From Symbiodinium sp. CCMP2592 (lineage: Eukaryota > Sar > Dinophyceae > Suessiales > Symbiodiniaceae), in assembly GCA_905221615.1 (NCBI GenBank), contig CAJNDT010000003.1, positions 532,640-596,639 on the forward strand: 64,000 nt of DNA, read 5' to 3'. A program made the position numbers and the translations under genes. The notes under the pieces are model-generated. The model was not told the origin of the DNA and searched no databases. It worked only from the letters and a program-made list of their open reading frames with translations. Below are positions 51,061 through 60,882 of the stretch, in pieces; position 1 is the first letter of the stretch; the number at the start of each line of letters is the position of its first letter.

Positions 51061-53304
51061 TCACTTTTTCTGTACGTCGCTGTACGCGAGGTAGTCGTAG
51101 TCCATCCTTGCCCTTCGGCAATCTGGAAACTTTTGTCGGACTTTTGTCTTTAGTCCTTTCTGTAAACATTGGCTTTTGAATTCATCGTGGTGCTCGTAGT
51201 GACTTGACGTTGCCGTGGGACTTTCGTCCACGTGGCTTTTGTCGTTGCCGTGGGATTTTCTATCCTCGTGGCTTCTGCCTTTTGCTTTTGTGAAACGTTT
51301 GCCTTGGCTGTTCTCAGCCTCACTTTCGGGAACAACAAGTTCAACGAAGACCGCCAGGAAGTGCCCTTGACGGAACTCCATCCGCAGAAGACAACCCTCG
51401 GAGGGGGGCCGATTGCCGCTTTGACGATGCGAGAACCAGCCAGTGTCCTGCGATGGCGTAAAGCCCTCCGGACACGACAAGCCAAGCACGTATGTGCCAA
51501 AGCTGAGACAGTCCTCCACCTTCAGCACAACCGGCAACAGCGGGGAGAAGCGGCGGGTAGTGTCCTGATGCGACATCCGTCTGTTCTCCTGCCCAGTATC
51601 CTCAAGAGCAGCGCCTTGGCTGTAGACATGAAAGTGCACAAAATCCACGACACGCTCAAGCGACAGCTCGCCGAGGGAAGTCTGGACGGGAGCAGGCAAT
51701 GGCAGGCTGACCGACCTTTCCTCCTCATAACATCGAAGCCTGACCTCCTGAATGATCCAGGTGCGCAGCTCCGCGACACAATGTGGTAGAGAGGCTGCCG
51801 TGACGGTGCGGATGACCCCCAGAAGACGCGGGGGCAAGGAGTCAATGGCAACAAGCTGCTTGATTGCCTCCACAGTGACGCGGTGCGGGAAGAGCGCATC
51901 CATGACCTTTCCAACCTCGCTATCCACTAGACCCCTGCTACGGTAGAAATGGAGGGAGTGGAAGGCCCACTCCAGTTCTTTTTCCAGGTTGCGCATTGGG
52001 AGGAAGGCACGTACGGCAGCGACATCCACCTGGGCCGGCAGTGTGTGGTCAGTATGGGAGTAGTTGTGGCACTGAGGCCCGAAAAGCTCGTCCGGCACAT
52101 TGACTAGCCAATGCCTCCCGCACGAATACCTGGGGCGACCCGTATGGCGGCCCGAGCAAAGTCAGTGAGCATCCAAGGCACAAGAAGTCTTCGCTAGCAT
52201 GGATGATGCGTAGCCTACAGGGGAGGCGCAGGAGTTCATCAAACAGCCAGTCCGGCATGCCAACGGCACCAATGTCCACAGCTGCTGGCAGCGAAGCATC
52301 GTCCGGGACTCCCCCGGAGGCGGCGATCAAACCCACGGAAGGGAAGTGACTGCTGCCCCATAATTTGTGGAGGAGCACTCCCACAAGACCCGCAGTGTAG
52401 CTGCCTGCCGAGAATCCACGGACGGCAGGATCCTGCAAGTGGGAGCTGCGTCGAGCCCGCTGGAGCTGTGTGACGATCGTTCTAGCCTCCGGGCTGGAAG
52501 CAATGAACTTAACGTCCAACATAGCGTGCGCCAACTGGATAACCGGCAGGGGGGAAAGCAAAAGGCTGGTATACCGACCCGCCGAGCTGAGCCTCGCAGA
52601 AGCCGTCGCAGACAACTTGGAAAACGTCTCCGCAAGACACCCAGTGTGGCCGTAGCACTGCGTGGAGCACATGATCTGCCACGCGTCGTTGCGAGCCGGG
52701 GCGCGAAATGTACTGGCAACTGAGCATTCAATGCGCACCTCAGCGAACGTCGAGGGGCTGCCCCCCGGACGTTCGTCCTCATCCGCGTGCACCATGTCGA
52801 AGCCCTTGACCGCTCGGTAAAAATAGGTCGCCAGCTCCTGGTCGGAAACTTGCAGGGTCATCATGTTCTCCCCCGCGGGGGATGGGGTGGACGCCTCTGC
52901 CACCCGTTGCAACTCAGCCTCCGGCAGGAGAGCCCAAATTCTCCACCGAGCCCATGTGCGCATGTGGTACGAGAAGCGTGGCCGCGTCGTGCGACGAAAA
53001 GGGAGGACTCGTTTCGCCCCTGGTCCCTGGAAGTGCTCAGGGGCTACAACGCTGAAGCCCGGGGCGCCCATCAGGCCAAGACCCGATACGGCCCACCACG
53101 GAGGGGTTCCTCGCCACCCCAGAGCGCTTCCGCTAGGGTAGGCAGAGAGCGGAGACTCTCTAGTTGTGCCAGCGCGGCTTTGCCGTTAGTTCCATAGCCG
53201 TGGACAAACGCCGGTCCCACGCAGCTGCTGTCCGGGGGAAGCGTTTTGGCCATGAAGAGGTAGGGCCCCGGCAGGCTGCACACCCGGCAGAGGCTCGAGC
53301 TCAA
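51061..53304 (-). pseudogene. Alpha/beta-hydrolase-like gene broken by two frame changes
   Basis: Three minus frames in series appear to be one gene of about 730 codons: 53304-53071, 53071-52049 and 52098-51061. The middle part has a nucleophile elbow RGFSAGSYTAG (serine at residue 221 of that frame) and, about 75 residues later, RIIHASEDFLCLG with a candidate acid D295. The catalytic histidine candidate, PQCHNYSH, lies just inside the next frame, so the triad spans a frame change near 52110. The first piece ends GGPYRVLA and the second begins GAPGFSVV, a second change at about 53070. The C-terminal third is helical and ends in a His/Lys/Ser-rich low-complexity tail. Substrate is unknown. Triad order and spacing fit the fold; I do not recognise a named family. 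Confidence 0.5.
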
Positions 53305-53403
53305 GGCGAAAAGAGTGAATTAGCGCACTGTTCGTGGGCCCCTCTGGCCCAGCCCAAGGCCTCCTCGTGCGGCTGCAAGACTTCCCGCAGCGAGTCATCG
53401 GGA

Positions 53404-54770
53404 TTGGGGGTCTTCATGCTCGCGCTGAAGAAGCCCTGGTCGTTTGGGTACCAGTTCCACACACGCCATGTGGTCAGCGGCGTGGGCACGGACGTGCACC
53501 GGCCCATCTCTCTGGCTGTGGCATCCCTCCAACATGCCATCTCGGGGCTGGAACACATACACCTCCAAATGTACGAGGGGTACTTGCTGGTGCAGGTGCT
53601 CCCAAGCTTCGTGGATGCACCCGATAACTCGGAATTCCCGGCCTCTTGGCACTTTATGCATCAAGGTTCCCCGCTGCAACCGGACGATCATCCTTTTTCC
53701 ATTGTGGGTTACCTGGTGACGATTGCGGAGACCTTCGATTTCATGGCTCTGTGCTGTAATTTGCCGGTGATTGTTTGCTCACACGAACCCAGGGCAGGGC
53801 GCAGTTTGGTGGGCCTCCTGGTCAGCCGTCTGAGCATTCGCTCAGGAGGAACGAGACGCACCCCGATCGAGGAGAGCAGCGACACCATCAGCTCGATTTT
53901 TGGCTTCCAGGAGCTGCCAATTGTCGTGGACTTGCTCCCCTTTGCCCAGTCCCCAGAGGTTTCCCGCACTTACGACCCGACCGTGCCGGTCAACCTGGGC
54001 AGGCTTGCTCGCTACGCGGTGTGGCTCTGTACTGACCCTGCGGTCGTGCATTGTCACACCCTTTGGCTCTTCACTGATACAGATGCCTTGGAAGAGTATG
54101 ACCACACCCGCTATACGCTGCCGCACATTCTCAACCGCTGTTGCTGGACTGGCCGGCATGCTGAACGGCACGCCTGTGTCTTCTTCCCGCTACGGCGCGA
54201 GTCAGGCCTGCACAAGGCGGTGGTCTGGTGGGGCAAATTCTATGCGTTATGGGTGCTTATAGAGCCTTGCTCCCTGGCAAACACATCATTCTGTCTGATC
54301 ATGATGCGGCCCCTACTGCGCTTTTCGAGGTAGCTGACTTGCAGGACTTGTGCCTTGACACGCAGGATCTACAGGCTTCTTCCGGCGCTGGCCTGCCCGC
54401 CCCGGACGATACTCTGTAGTCATTCGCGCCTACTATACCTGCCCAAGGCAGTCCCTGCTGTCGGCGCTCGCGCGAATCCGTAGGGGTAATCTTTGTCACG
54501 GAGCCTTCCACGGATGCCCAGGGGGGATTCTCTGTTTTTGCTAAGGAGCCAGGCCGACTTCATACGGAAGTTGGCATCTTGCCACGACACATGCGCGGTC
54601 CAGGGTCTTGGCAGGCCTACGTGGACGCTTGTGAGTGCGAGGGCGAGTCGGGCCCGATTAGGGACTCGCAACTCTGCCGCCTTTATGGGATGTCCACGAC
54701 GGCACTGGAGGAGTGGGCCGCGGAGGTTGTCCCTCTCCTGCTGTCGAAGTTAGGGTTTAGGGTTTAGTAC
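53404..54770 (+). pseudogene. Glycosyltransferase-like gene with a frame change and an in-frame stop
   Basis: The plus frame up to 54333 contains LPHILNRCCWTGRHAERHAC and AVVWWGKFYA; after a phase change near 54240 the text continues YRALLPGKHIILSDHDAAPT with a DHD (DxD-type) motif at 54297-54305 and ALFEVADL. The same phase then meets a TAG at 54417-54419 but stays open afterwards (VGVIFVTEPSTDAQGGFSVF) to 54767, ending in TTTAGGG-like bases. DxD motifs bind the metal and nucleotide sugar in GT-A glycosyltransferases; the DHDAAP...LFEV context is what suggests that class. The start is uncertain: the first 80 residues of the longest frame (from 53164) overlap the divergent hydrolase-like gene and look non-coding. 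The combination of frame change and stop marks a pseudogene unless both are assembly errors. Confidence 0.5.
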
Positions 54771-55270
54771 ACAGCATCTAAAATCCGAAAAGCATGTGAA
54801 GGTTATATGAGCAAAGCCAAACGATGCTACTGCGAGGAAGCCTGGCAGCTGTACGATAACCCTAAAGCTTATAATATGTGCTCGAGCAGCTATTCGTGAA
54901 AATACTTAACCCGAAACCCCGAACAGGTCAATTATCCTGAAGCTCGTAAACTCTCCAAACCTCCCCCACAAGGCCTAGACCCTCAATCTATCCTACAGCC
55001 CCTCGACCCAATTCCTACATCCCTTGCCCCTGGAACACTTCACATTACTGTCCGTTTCATCTAGCATCTTTGAAACCTTAATCAATTCCCCAACAGTTTG
55101 GACAATCTTGTTGAATTCCCCGGCTCCGATACTGCGGTTTGAGGTTTAGGGCATTGGATGGCATGGTATGACAGTCTAAGGTTTCGGTTATTAGAATCAC
55201 CAGCTGGTAAATGGTAGCACAGGGTTTGAATGTCATTTAGGGCTCACAGTCGGCGAGAAGGAGCTACTAC
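54771..55270. other. No gene recognised
   Basis: Decayed heptamer-like text in places (54960-55000) and nothing else. Confidence 0.5.
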
Positions 55271-55304
55271 GGTTGATGATACAAACCCTGCATTACCTTA
55301 GCGG

Positions 55305-55590
55305 TCACAAGGTCCCGCTTTTTGCGAGGAGTCCCAAGCGGGTCCCACCGGGCCCATCCAAGTCCCACCTTCTGCGTCACCGAATCCCGTTTTTTTGCTC
55401 GCCGGGTCTTATCCGGGTGTCACCGGGTCCCATGTTTCCCACACAAGAAGTTTCATCTGGTTGTCACGTGTCCCATACTTTGCTAGCCAGATCGAATCCG
55501 GGTCCCACCGGGTCCCACCGGGTCCCATCCGGGTCCCACCTGGGTCCACCTGGGTTCCATTTTGTAGGGCCGGGTCCCACACCCCGTTTA
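55305..55590 (+). repeat. GGGTCCCACC-type degenerate tandem repeat
   Basis: Units of about 10-12 bases (CGGGTCCCACCGGGTCCCAT), densest at 55498-55560 and thinning to the left. The plus frame 55273-55665 (GSHRVPPGP-like) is produced by the repeat. Confidence 0.85.
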
Positions 55591-56034
55591 GGTTTTAAAA
55601 ATTTAAATGAACGGCGAGGAACTCATGCACGGTTTTTGTGCATGGAGCTGCCTTTAGCATTGTAGTCCAGGTCGTGTCCCAAACGGTGTCAAAACTTCTT
55701 CAGTGAAAGCATGCATGAATCAAAGCATGTTCTCGCGAAGCTCGCACTGTTTCAGCAGTTGAGGCACTCTCGTTTGCCGTGTGCTTTCCAAAGGTGGAGG
55801 AACGAGATAGAGAAGATTAGTATGGCCTCTGCGCAAGGATGACACGTGCAAGCCGAGAAATCTACCAACGTGAAGCACAAGATAGCAGAGACAGCTGCAA
55901 GATGCAGGAACTACAAGACTAGAAGGTGCAGAGACTACGGTAAGATTGTAAGTTCCGAATCGATGAGGGAGACTTTGGAAGGCTTCAGTTTCTGTCTTGA
56001 AACCCCACAAATGACGGTTCGAGAGGCTTTGCAC

Positions 56035-56520
56035 TGTTGGTGAAAACCGCAAGCTTCGCAACTCCAAATGTAGGGCTGGAAAAGTCCAGCAATTCTGGCT
56101 TCGCGTGAGCGAGTCTCTCTTGTAGGTACGCCCTTGTCGGGTAACCCGGCAGCCGCGAAGGTCCCTAAGATCCTAATCAAGCGCAGTCTCAACTCCAAAA
56201 AAGACACTCCGACAACTTCCGGCGTGAGGCTGGTACTGGAGGGTGGCTCAGCGCCTTGATGGCCATTGTGTCGGTGTCCAAGGCTGGACCACTGAACTGT
56301 GTGCAGTGGCCCATCCGGGAAGGTAGAGTGTACCAAACCACGCAGTGCAGCGGCTAGCCGCGGAGAAACGGGTTGATCATTTCAACATCCCCAGATACCC
56401 TCCGTGCGATTATGAGCGGGCGTCGCCATTCCGGGGCATCCGCCCAAAGGTTGGAAGCGATACGCACGACTGCGAGCGCAGAATGCTGCTGAGCTGTCCA
56501 AAACACTGTGTGCTCCAACA
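56035..56520 (-). repeat. Candidate 3' LTR of the Copia element
   Basis: On the minus strand this 486-base block starts TGTTGGAGCACACAGTG and ends TTTTCACCAACA, giving TGTTGG...CCAACA inverted ends. TGTTGGA is the classic start of Copia/Ty1 LTRs. It begins 31 bases after the stop of the RT/RNase H frame. A purine tract directly before it is weak (AAAGAAGCAAG lies about 20 bases upstream). The partner LTR would be outside the window, so the limits are unverified. Confidence 0.55.
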
Positions 56521-56550
56521 CAGCATCAATGCAGACCAGTGCTTGCTTCT

Positions 56551-59500
56551 TTAAACCGTACTCATCCTTGAGTCCTTTGCCTCTGTACTATCCGGTGTCT
56601 CCGGATCAACTGGTCCAGTCATAGTAGAACTTCGCCTTGATCTTGCTCTATCATCATTCACTTCTTCACTGTGGGCTCTGAACCGTCTTCCTTCACTTGT
56701 GCCTTCTCGCCTTTCTTGAGCAAGTCTTGCTCTTTCTTCAATTAACTCGTCGAGGCCTCGATCTTCTTCCTGTAGTTCCTGGGCCAGTACCGGAGCTAGT
56801 TCTTCTGCAGCTCGTCTGGTCCCCTCGAGATACGCCTCGTAGGTGAGGCGGGCTACTCCTTCGAGTTCTTGTTGGCCTCTGGTTTCCAACGAAGCTTTTC
56901 TTTCGCTGAACGTCATGTTATTCCATTGGTCTTCTGTGACATCTTCTGGTCTTGGATATAACACGTTCCTCTCCGGCTGGTTATCTTCTTGTTCATGGCT
57001 TTCTTGTTCTTCTTCACTTCCATTGCTGTCATACCTCTGTCGCCAAACACTTTCCGCATGATCTCTTATGCATTCCACACAACTGTGATTTATGTGGTTC
57101 CTTCTGCTTCTTGCGCAGCGGTTCTCATTGCACCATGTGCATATCTCACTGCACACTTCCGTGCTCGTTCTTCTTGTTGAACTGCCGCGGCTTTCCCGGT
57201 CCTCTGGGTGACACACCCAACATGAACGGCATCCCTTTTCTTTTGCAGCTTCCAAAGTCATCTCTTCTGTGGATGGTGGAGGGCTCCACCACTTGCAACA
57301 TCGTTTATGATACACGTGCCTTGTCGGGTAGACATATACTGGCTCGCCAGTCCTTCTGATCTTCAGCTTGTTGTACAGGACTTCATATCCTTTCACCACT
57401 TGTTGGATAAGAAAGATTATTCCCATCACACTTAACGTGATCATCAGGATATCCATCACTTCCTCCATTCTTATGCTTGTGGCTACAGCTTCCTGACTTC
57501 TCTTGCTGTGGGCCGAAACGTCTGCGGTCGCGGTTACTCCATGAATGTACAGCATCCATAAAACTGTGCCCACATAGGCTCCTGAAATTTCTTTGTTTGC
57601 CAGTCTTCTTCTAGCTTCTCCTTTCTCTGCTGGGTGCTCCATTTCTCGAGCCTCTTTTGCTTCTCTCTGGTCCACAACGGCGTCCACTTCTGCCGTAACT
57701 TCTCTTCTTCTTTCCTCGGCTGCTTCCTTCATCTCTTCCAGCTGCCGTACCTTCTCGGCCATAATTTCTCCTTGCTCTCTGATCTTTTCTTGGACGTCTT
57801 CAGGTATCTTGATGCTTCCTTGCCTTAACGCTGCGAAGTTAGCTTCTTGAGACTTCTTCAACCTTTCTGCTTCTTCTGCCAATTCTTCTGCAGTTTTCTT
57901 GAACGTCTCCAAATCTTCTTCCTTCTTGTCTTCCGGTGCTTCTTCTTCATCATCCTTTTCTGCTGACTCGCTTTCTTTGGATTCATCGGACTCTGGATCC
58001 GACGCTGCTTCACTTTCCTCTTTTCCCACTTTGGGATTCTCTGGCTGTTCTTCCTTCTTCTTTTCAACAGATCTCACTTCGTACTGCTGATTGATTGCCT
58101 CTACCTCCTTCCAGAGGTCTTCAGTGCTTGGCCTTTGTGCCTGATCTCTTTTAAGCACTTTTTCGAGGTAAGTTGTAGCTTCGATGCTTCTGCTACGTTC
58201 TGTGATCATATACTTGACTGCTTCGTCATCTGCCATTGCTCTTGTCCTATCTTCTTCTTTTTCTTCTTCCTTCAGGACTTCTTTCTTGAGCAAAATTGCT
58301 GCGCTTGCAACTTTATGCATAATCGCTGACATGAACATGCACAACAGTATGCAAACTACACTTGCTCTTCCCAGTCCTTGTTCTCCTTCTTCACCGAATC
58401 TTCTTGCTTCGGCCAATGATATCAGCACTGCGGTCGTAACCGTCTGGATAATCCTTGTAATCATCCTTTCATCAAATCTTGGAACACTTCTTGTTCTTGT
58501 TCTTCTCACTTCAGCTTCTTGAACTTCTTGTTCACTTGGCGTCAGAAATTCACCTGTATATCCTAGGCTTAGCATATACTTTCGTATCTTCTCCCGTGTC
58601 AGGGATTTGGTCCCTAGATCTGAGGGATTGTCCTTTCCTGCTATCGCCTTTATGATAAGCTTCGGAATTCTTTGGATCCATAAAAGGTCTACTTGTAAAT
58701 GGCGTGCTCTTCCTAAGCCTTTTCTTGAGATTAACTGTCTTGAGCTTGACGAATCAATGTATAACATCAGTCTTGGCTCAATTCCTAGGATTCTTGTCAG
58801 CAATCCTTTCAGGAATACACCTTCGCTTAAGATTGACGTCGCTGCGATTGTCTCAGCTTCGCAAGATGACAATGCTACGCTTTTCTGTCTCTTGCTTTGG
58901 AAATGAATCAAGTTTCCATTCACCATGATCACTCCGCATGAAACGCTTTGTCTTGACTCTCGGTCCGCTGCCCAGTCGCTGTCGCTTATCACTTCTATGA
59001 GTGCTGGCACTTTGTAGTTGTCCCTTTCGTTTCCTTTCTCACTTCTGTTCTTCACTTCGAGGAAACTTTTTCCAGGGTAACTTCCTTGATGTACCAGTGC
59101 GAGTTCTGGCGATCCTTTGAGATACTTTCTAACGTACCTTAACATTTCCATGTCTGCTTCAACGGGCGATGCGAGCTTTGTTGACAGTTTCTTCAAGACG
59201 TACATAATGTCTGGCCTCTCGGGCGCGAGATACAGTAAGATTCCTACTCCTTTTCTGAACGTGTGGTGATCTTCTGTACTCAGTGGTGTCATTCCACCTT
59301 CTTTTGTCTGAAACGATCTTCCATTGTCCGCTGGACACGGTAGTTTCTTAGGGTATGCTCCTTCCAGCTTGAGCACTTCTACCAGTCCTTCGATGTACTT
59401 TGAGTTCATCGTGATCTCTACGTTTCCATTTCCCATTGACTTGAAACTTCTCTTCAGGCAACTCATTGATCCTTCATTCTCATCCATTGGTCCTTCCACT

Positions 59501-60882
59501 TTGATCTTCAATCCTTTGCTTCTCAGGAATTCGACCAACTTCTTGAATTCTTCTTTTGACGCGTATAGCTCCATGTCATCTACATGACTCAGCACGATTA
59601 TTCCAAATCCTTCTTTGTCTGGCTTCCTTGAGAATAGTGCCGGGGGTCCACTATCACTTGCTAACCCATACTCTTCTAGGTAGCTTTTCAACTTCCCGAA
59701 CCAAGCTGCACTGCCGATTCGCTGTCCGGGCAACGTGTACCCGAGTTCATAAATTTCTCCATCGACTTCGACAATCGTCGGCTCTTCCTGCTCCACCATT
59801 AAATAGGCGTCACCTACATCAATACTGCCGAGTGTGTACCCTTCTGAAGATGCGAACAGGGCTGAAAGTAGCTTCACTGTGCTTGCTACGCCGGTTGGCG
59901 AAAACAAACTTGCAATGTCCGTATCACCTAACCACTTGAACTCTCTTGCTACTAATCGTCCTCTTCTTCTCCATTCTTTGTCCCTGTGCCTCCAATCGTA
60001 CACTATCTTTGTCGAGAGAAACTTGTACTTCGAAACATCTGTTCCTTTTGGCAACTTGTTCAGCACTTTCATCTTCTCAAGTCTTTCCAATTCGTGCTTC
60101 TTGGACACTCCTTCGACTTTCTCCATTTCTTCATCTGCTAGTTTTGGTGGTCCATTTTCGAAATCATTCGACCATTTTGGCATGTCTTCTGGTATCTCTT
60201 CTTCACCATCTGATTCTTGCCATTCTTCTTCTTCATCGAACTGTGCTTCCATTTCTTCAAATTCTTCCAACTCGACTTCTTCGTCATCGTGATATTGCGG
60301 AAGTTCTTTCCTCAGGAATGGTTCTATCTTCTTTACGCTTCTCATGTCGATGACTCTTCTTACCGAACTTGATGATTGTCCCGAGGATCCTTCACCAATG
60401 GCCACAAACTTTTCTGGCCGTTCTTCGGCTTGCGTTGTGCCTTCATCCATTTTCTGCCTCACCGCCTCTGGCTGCTCGCCTTTTTCAAGGTTCCTCTTGG
60501 GCGACGATGGCGGAGGATTCTCTCCTCGAATCAGCTCTTCAGAATCATCACTCCTTTCGCTTCTTCTTCTCGTGACTCCTTTTCCACGACTGCTTGAACT
60601 GCTGCTTGTTGATCCTGAATGTCCTTCACCTGGATCTTCATCCATGTCTTGTTCAGTCTCGCTTGGCGGATCTGATGCTGCCTCTTGGCTTGGGCTATAA
60701 TCCTTCAATTCATCTTCTTGCTCTTGACTTCTTTCTCTTCTTGGAACCAACTCTAGCTTGTCACCAGTTGCTATCTCGATTCCACTGTGTGGTGGCAATC
60801 GCTTCGTTGATTTTCTTCCTACCAACATATCTTGTGTGTAGTTCCACGGTGTCCCTGTCGCTTCTGCTAGCATCGACATCAT
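56551..60882 (-). CDS. Copia reverse transcriptase-RNase H with membrane/Cys-rich C-terminal extension
   Basis: 1443 codons. Residues 1-280 are an acidic linker. The RT starts near 290 (KIVYDWRHRDKEWRRRGRLV); motif A is SIDVGDAYL (D355) and the active site is LSHVDDMELY (D435, D436), with HVDD in place of the usual YVDD. RNase H has VISDSDWAAD (D634/D636), SSCEAE (E675) and LYIDSS (D710). After about 780 comes a 650-residue extension unusual for Copia: a hydrophobic segment near 841-865, a long charged coiled coil (870-1095), hydrophobic segments near 1101-1117 and 1143-1163, then a His/Cys module (YHKRCC, H1192, C1195, then GCRSCWVC) that resembles Ada-type zinc sites, more Cys (CTWCNENRC, CVEC), and an acidic tail. 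The extension could be envelope-like, membrane-anchoring or regulatory; that is inference. The first residues overlap the integrase frame, so the first Met is probably not used. Confidence 0.87.
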   Translation of the reverse strand: MMSMLAEATGTPWNYTQDMLVGRKSTKRLPPHSGIEIATGDKLELVPRRERSQEQEDELKDYSPSQEAASDPPSETEQDMDEDPGEGHSGSTSSSSSSRGKGVTRRRSERSDDSEELIRGENPPPSSPKRNLEKGEQPEAVRQKMDEGTTQAEERPEKFVAIGEGSSGQSSSSVRRVIDMRSVKKIEPFLRKELPQYHDDEEVELEEFEEMEAQFDEEEEWQESDGEEEIPEDMPKWSNDFENGPPKLADEEMEKVEGVSKKHELERLEKMKVLNKLPKGTDVSKYKFLSTKIVYDWRHRDKEWRRRGRLVAREFKWLGDTDIASLFSPTGVASTVKLLSALFASSEGYTLGSIDVGDAYLMVEQEEPTIVEVDGEIYELGYTLPGQRIGSAAWFGKLKSYLEEYGLASDSGPPALFSRKPDKEGFGIIVLSHVDDMELYASKEEFKKLVEFLRSKGLKIKVEGPMDENEGSMSCLKRSFKSMGNGNVEITMNSKYIEGLVEVLKLEGAYPKKLPCPADNGRSFQTKEGGMTPLSTEDHHTFRKGVGILLYLAPERPDIMYVLKKLSTKLASPVEADMEMLRYVRKYLKGSPELALVHQGSYPGKSFLEVKNRSEKGNERDNYKVPALIEVISDSDWAADRESRQSVSCGVIMVNGNLIHFQSKRQKSVALSSCEAETIAATSILSEGVFLKGLLTRILGIEPRLMLYIDSSSSRQLISRKGLGRARHLQVDLLWIQRIPKLIIKAIAGKDNPSDLGTKSLTREKIRKYMLSLGYTGEFLTPSEQEVQEAEVRRTRTRSVPRFDERMITRIIQTVTTAVLISLAEARRFGEEGEQGLGRASVVCILLCMFMSAIMHKVASAAILLKKEVLKEEEKEEDRTRAMADDEAVKYMITERSRSIEATTYLEKVLKRDQAQRPSTEDLWKEVEAINQQYEVRSVEKKKEEQPENPKVGKEESEAASDPESDESKESESAEKDDEEEAPEDKKEEDLETFKKTAEELAEEAERLKKSQEANFAALRQGSIKIPEDVQEKIREQGEIMAEKVRQLEEMKEAAEERRREVTAEVDAVVDQREAKEAREMEHPAEKGEARRRLANKEISGAYVGTVLWMLYIHGVTATADVSAHSKRSQEAVATSIRMEEVMDILMITLSVMGIIFLIQQVVKGYEVLYNKLKIRRTGEPVYVYPTRHVYHKRCCKWWSPPPSTEEMTLEAAKEKGCRSCWVCHPEDRESRGSSTRRTSTEVCSEICTWCNENRCARSRRNHINHSCVECIRDHAESVWRQRYDSNGSEEEQESHEQEDNQPERNVLYPRPEDVTEDQWNNMTFSERKASLETRGQQELEGVARLTYEAYLEGTRRAAEELAPVLAQELQEEDRGLDELIEERARLAQERREGTSEGRRFRAHSEEVNDDRARSRRSSTMTGPVDPETPDSTEAKDSRMSTV

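Noticed and set aside
53164..53403. N-terminal extension of the glycosyltransferase-like frame
   Set aside because: It overlaps the divergent hydrolase-like frame, whose text is more protein-like here.
55273..55665. 130-codon plus frame with GSHRVPPGP repeats
   Set aside because: Translation of the GGGTCCCACC repeat.
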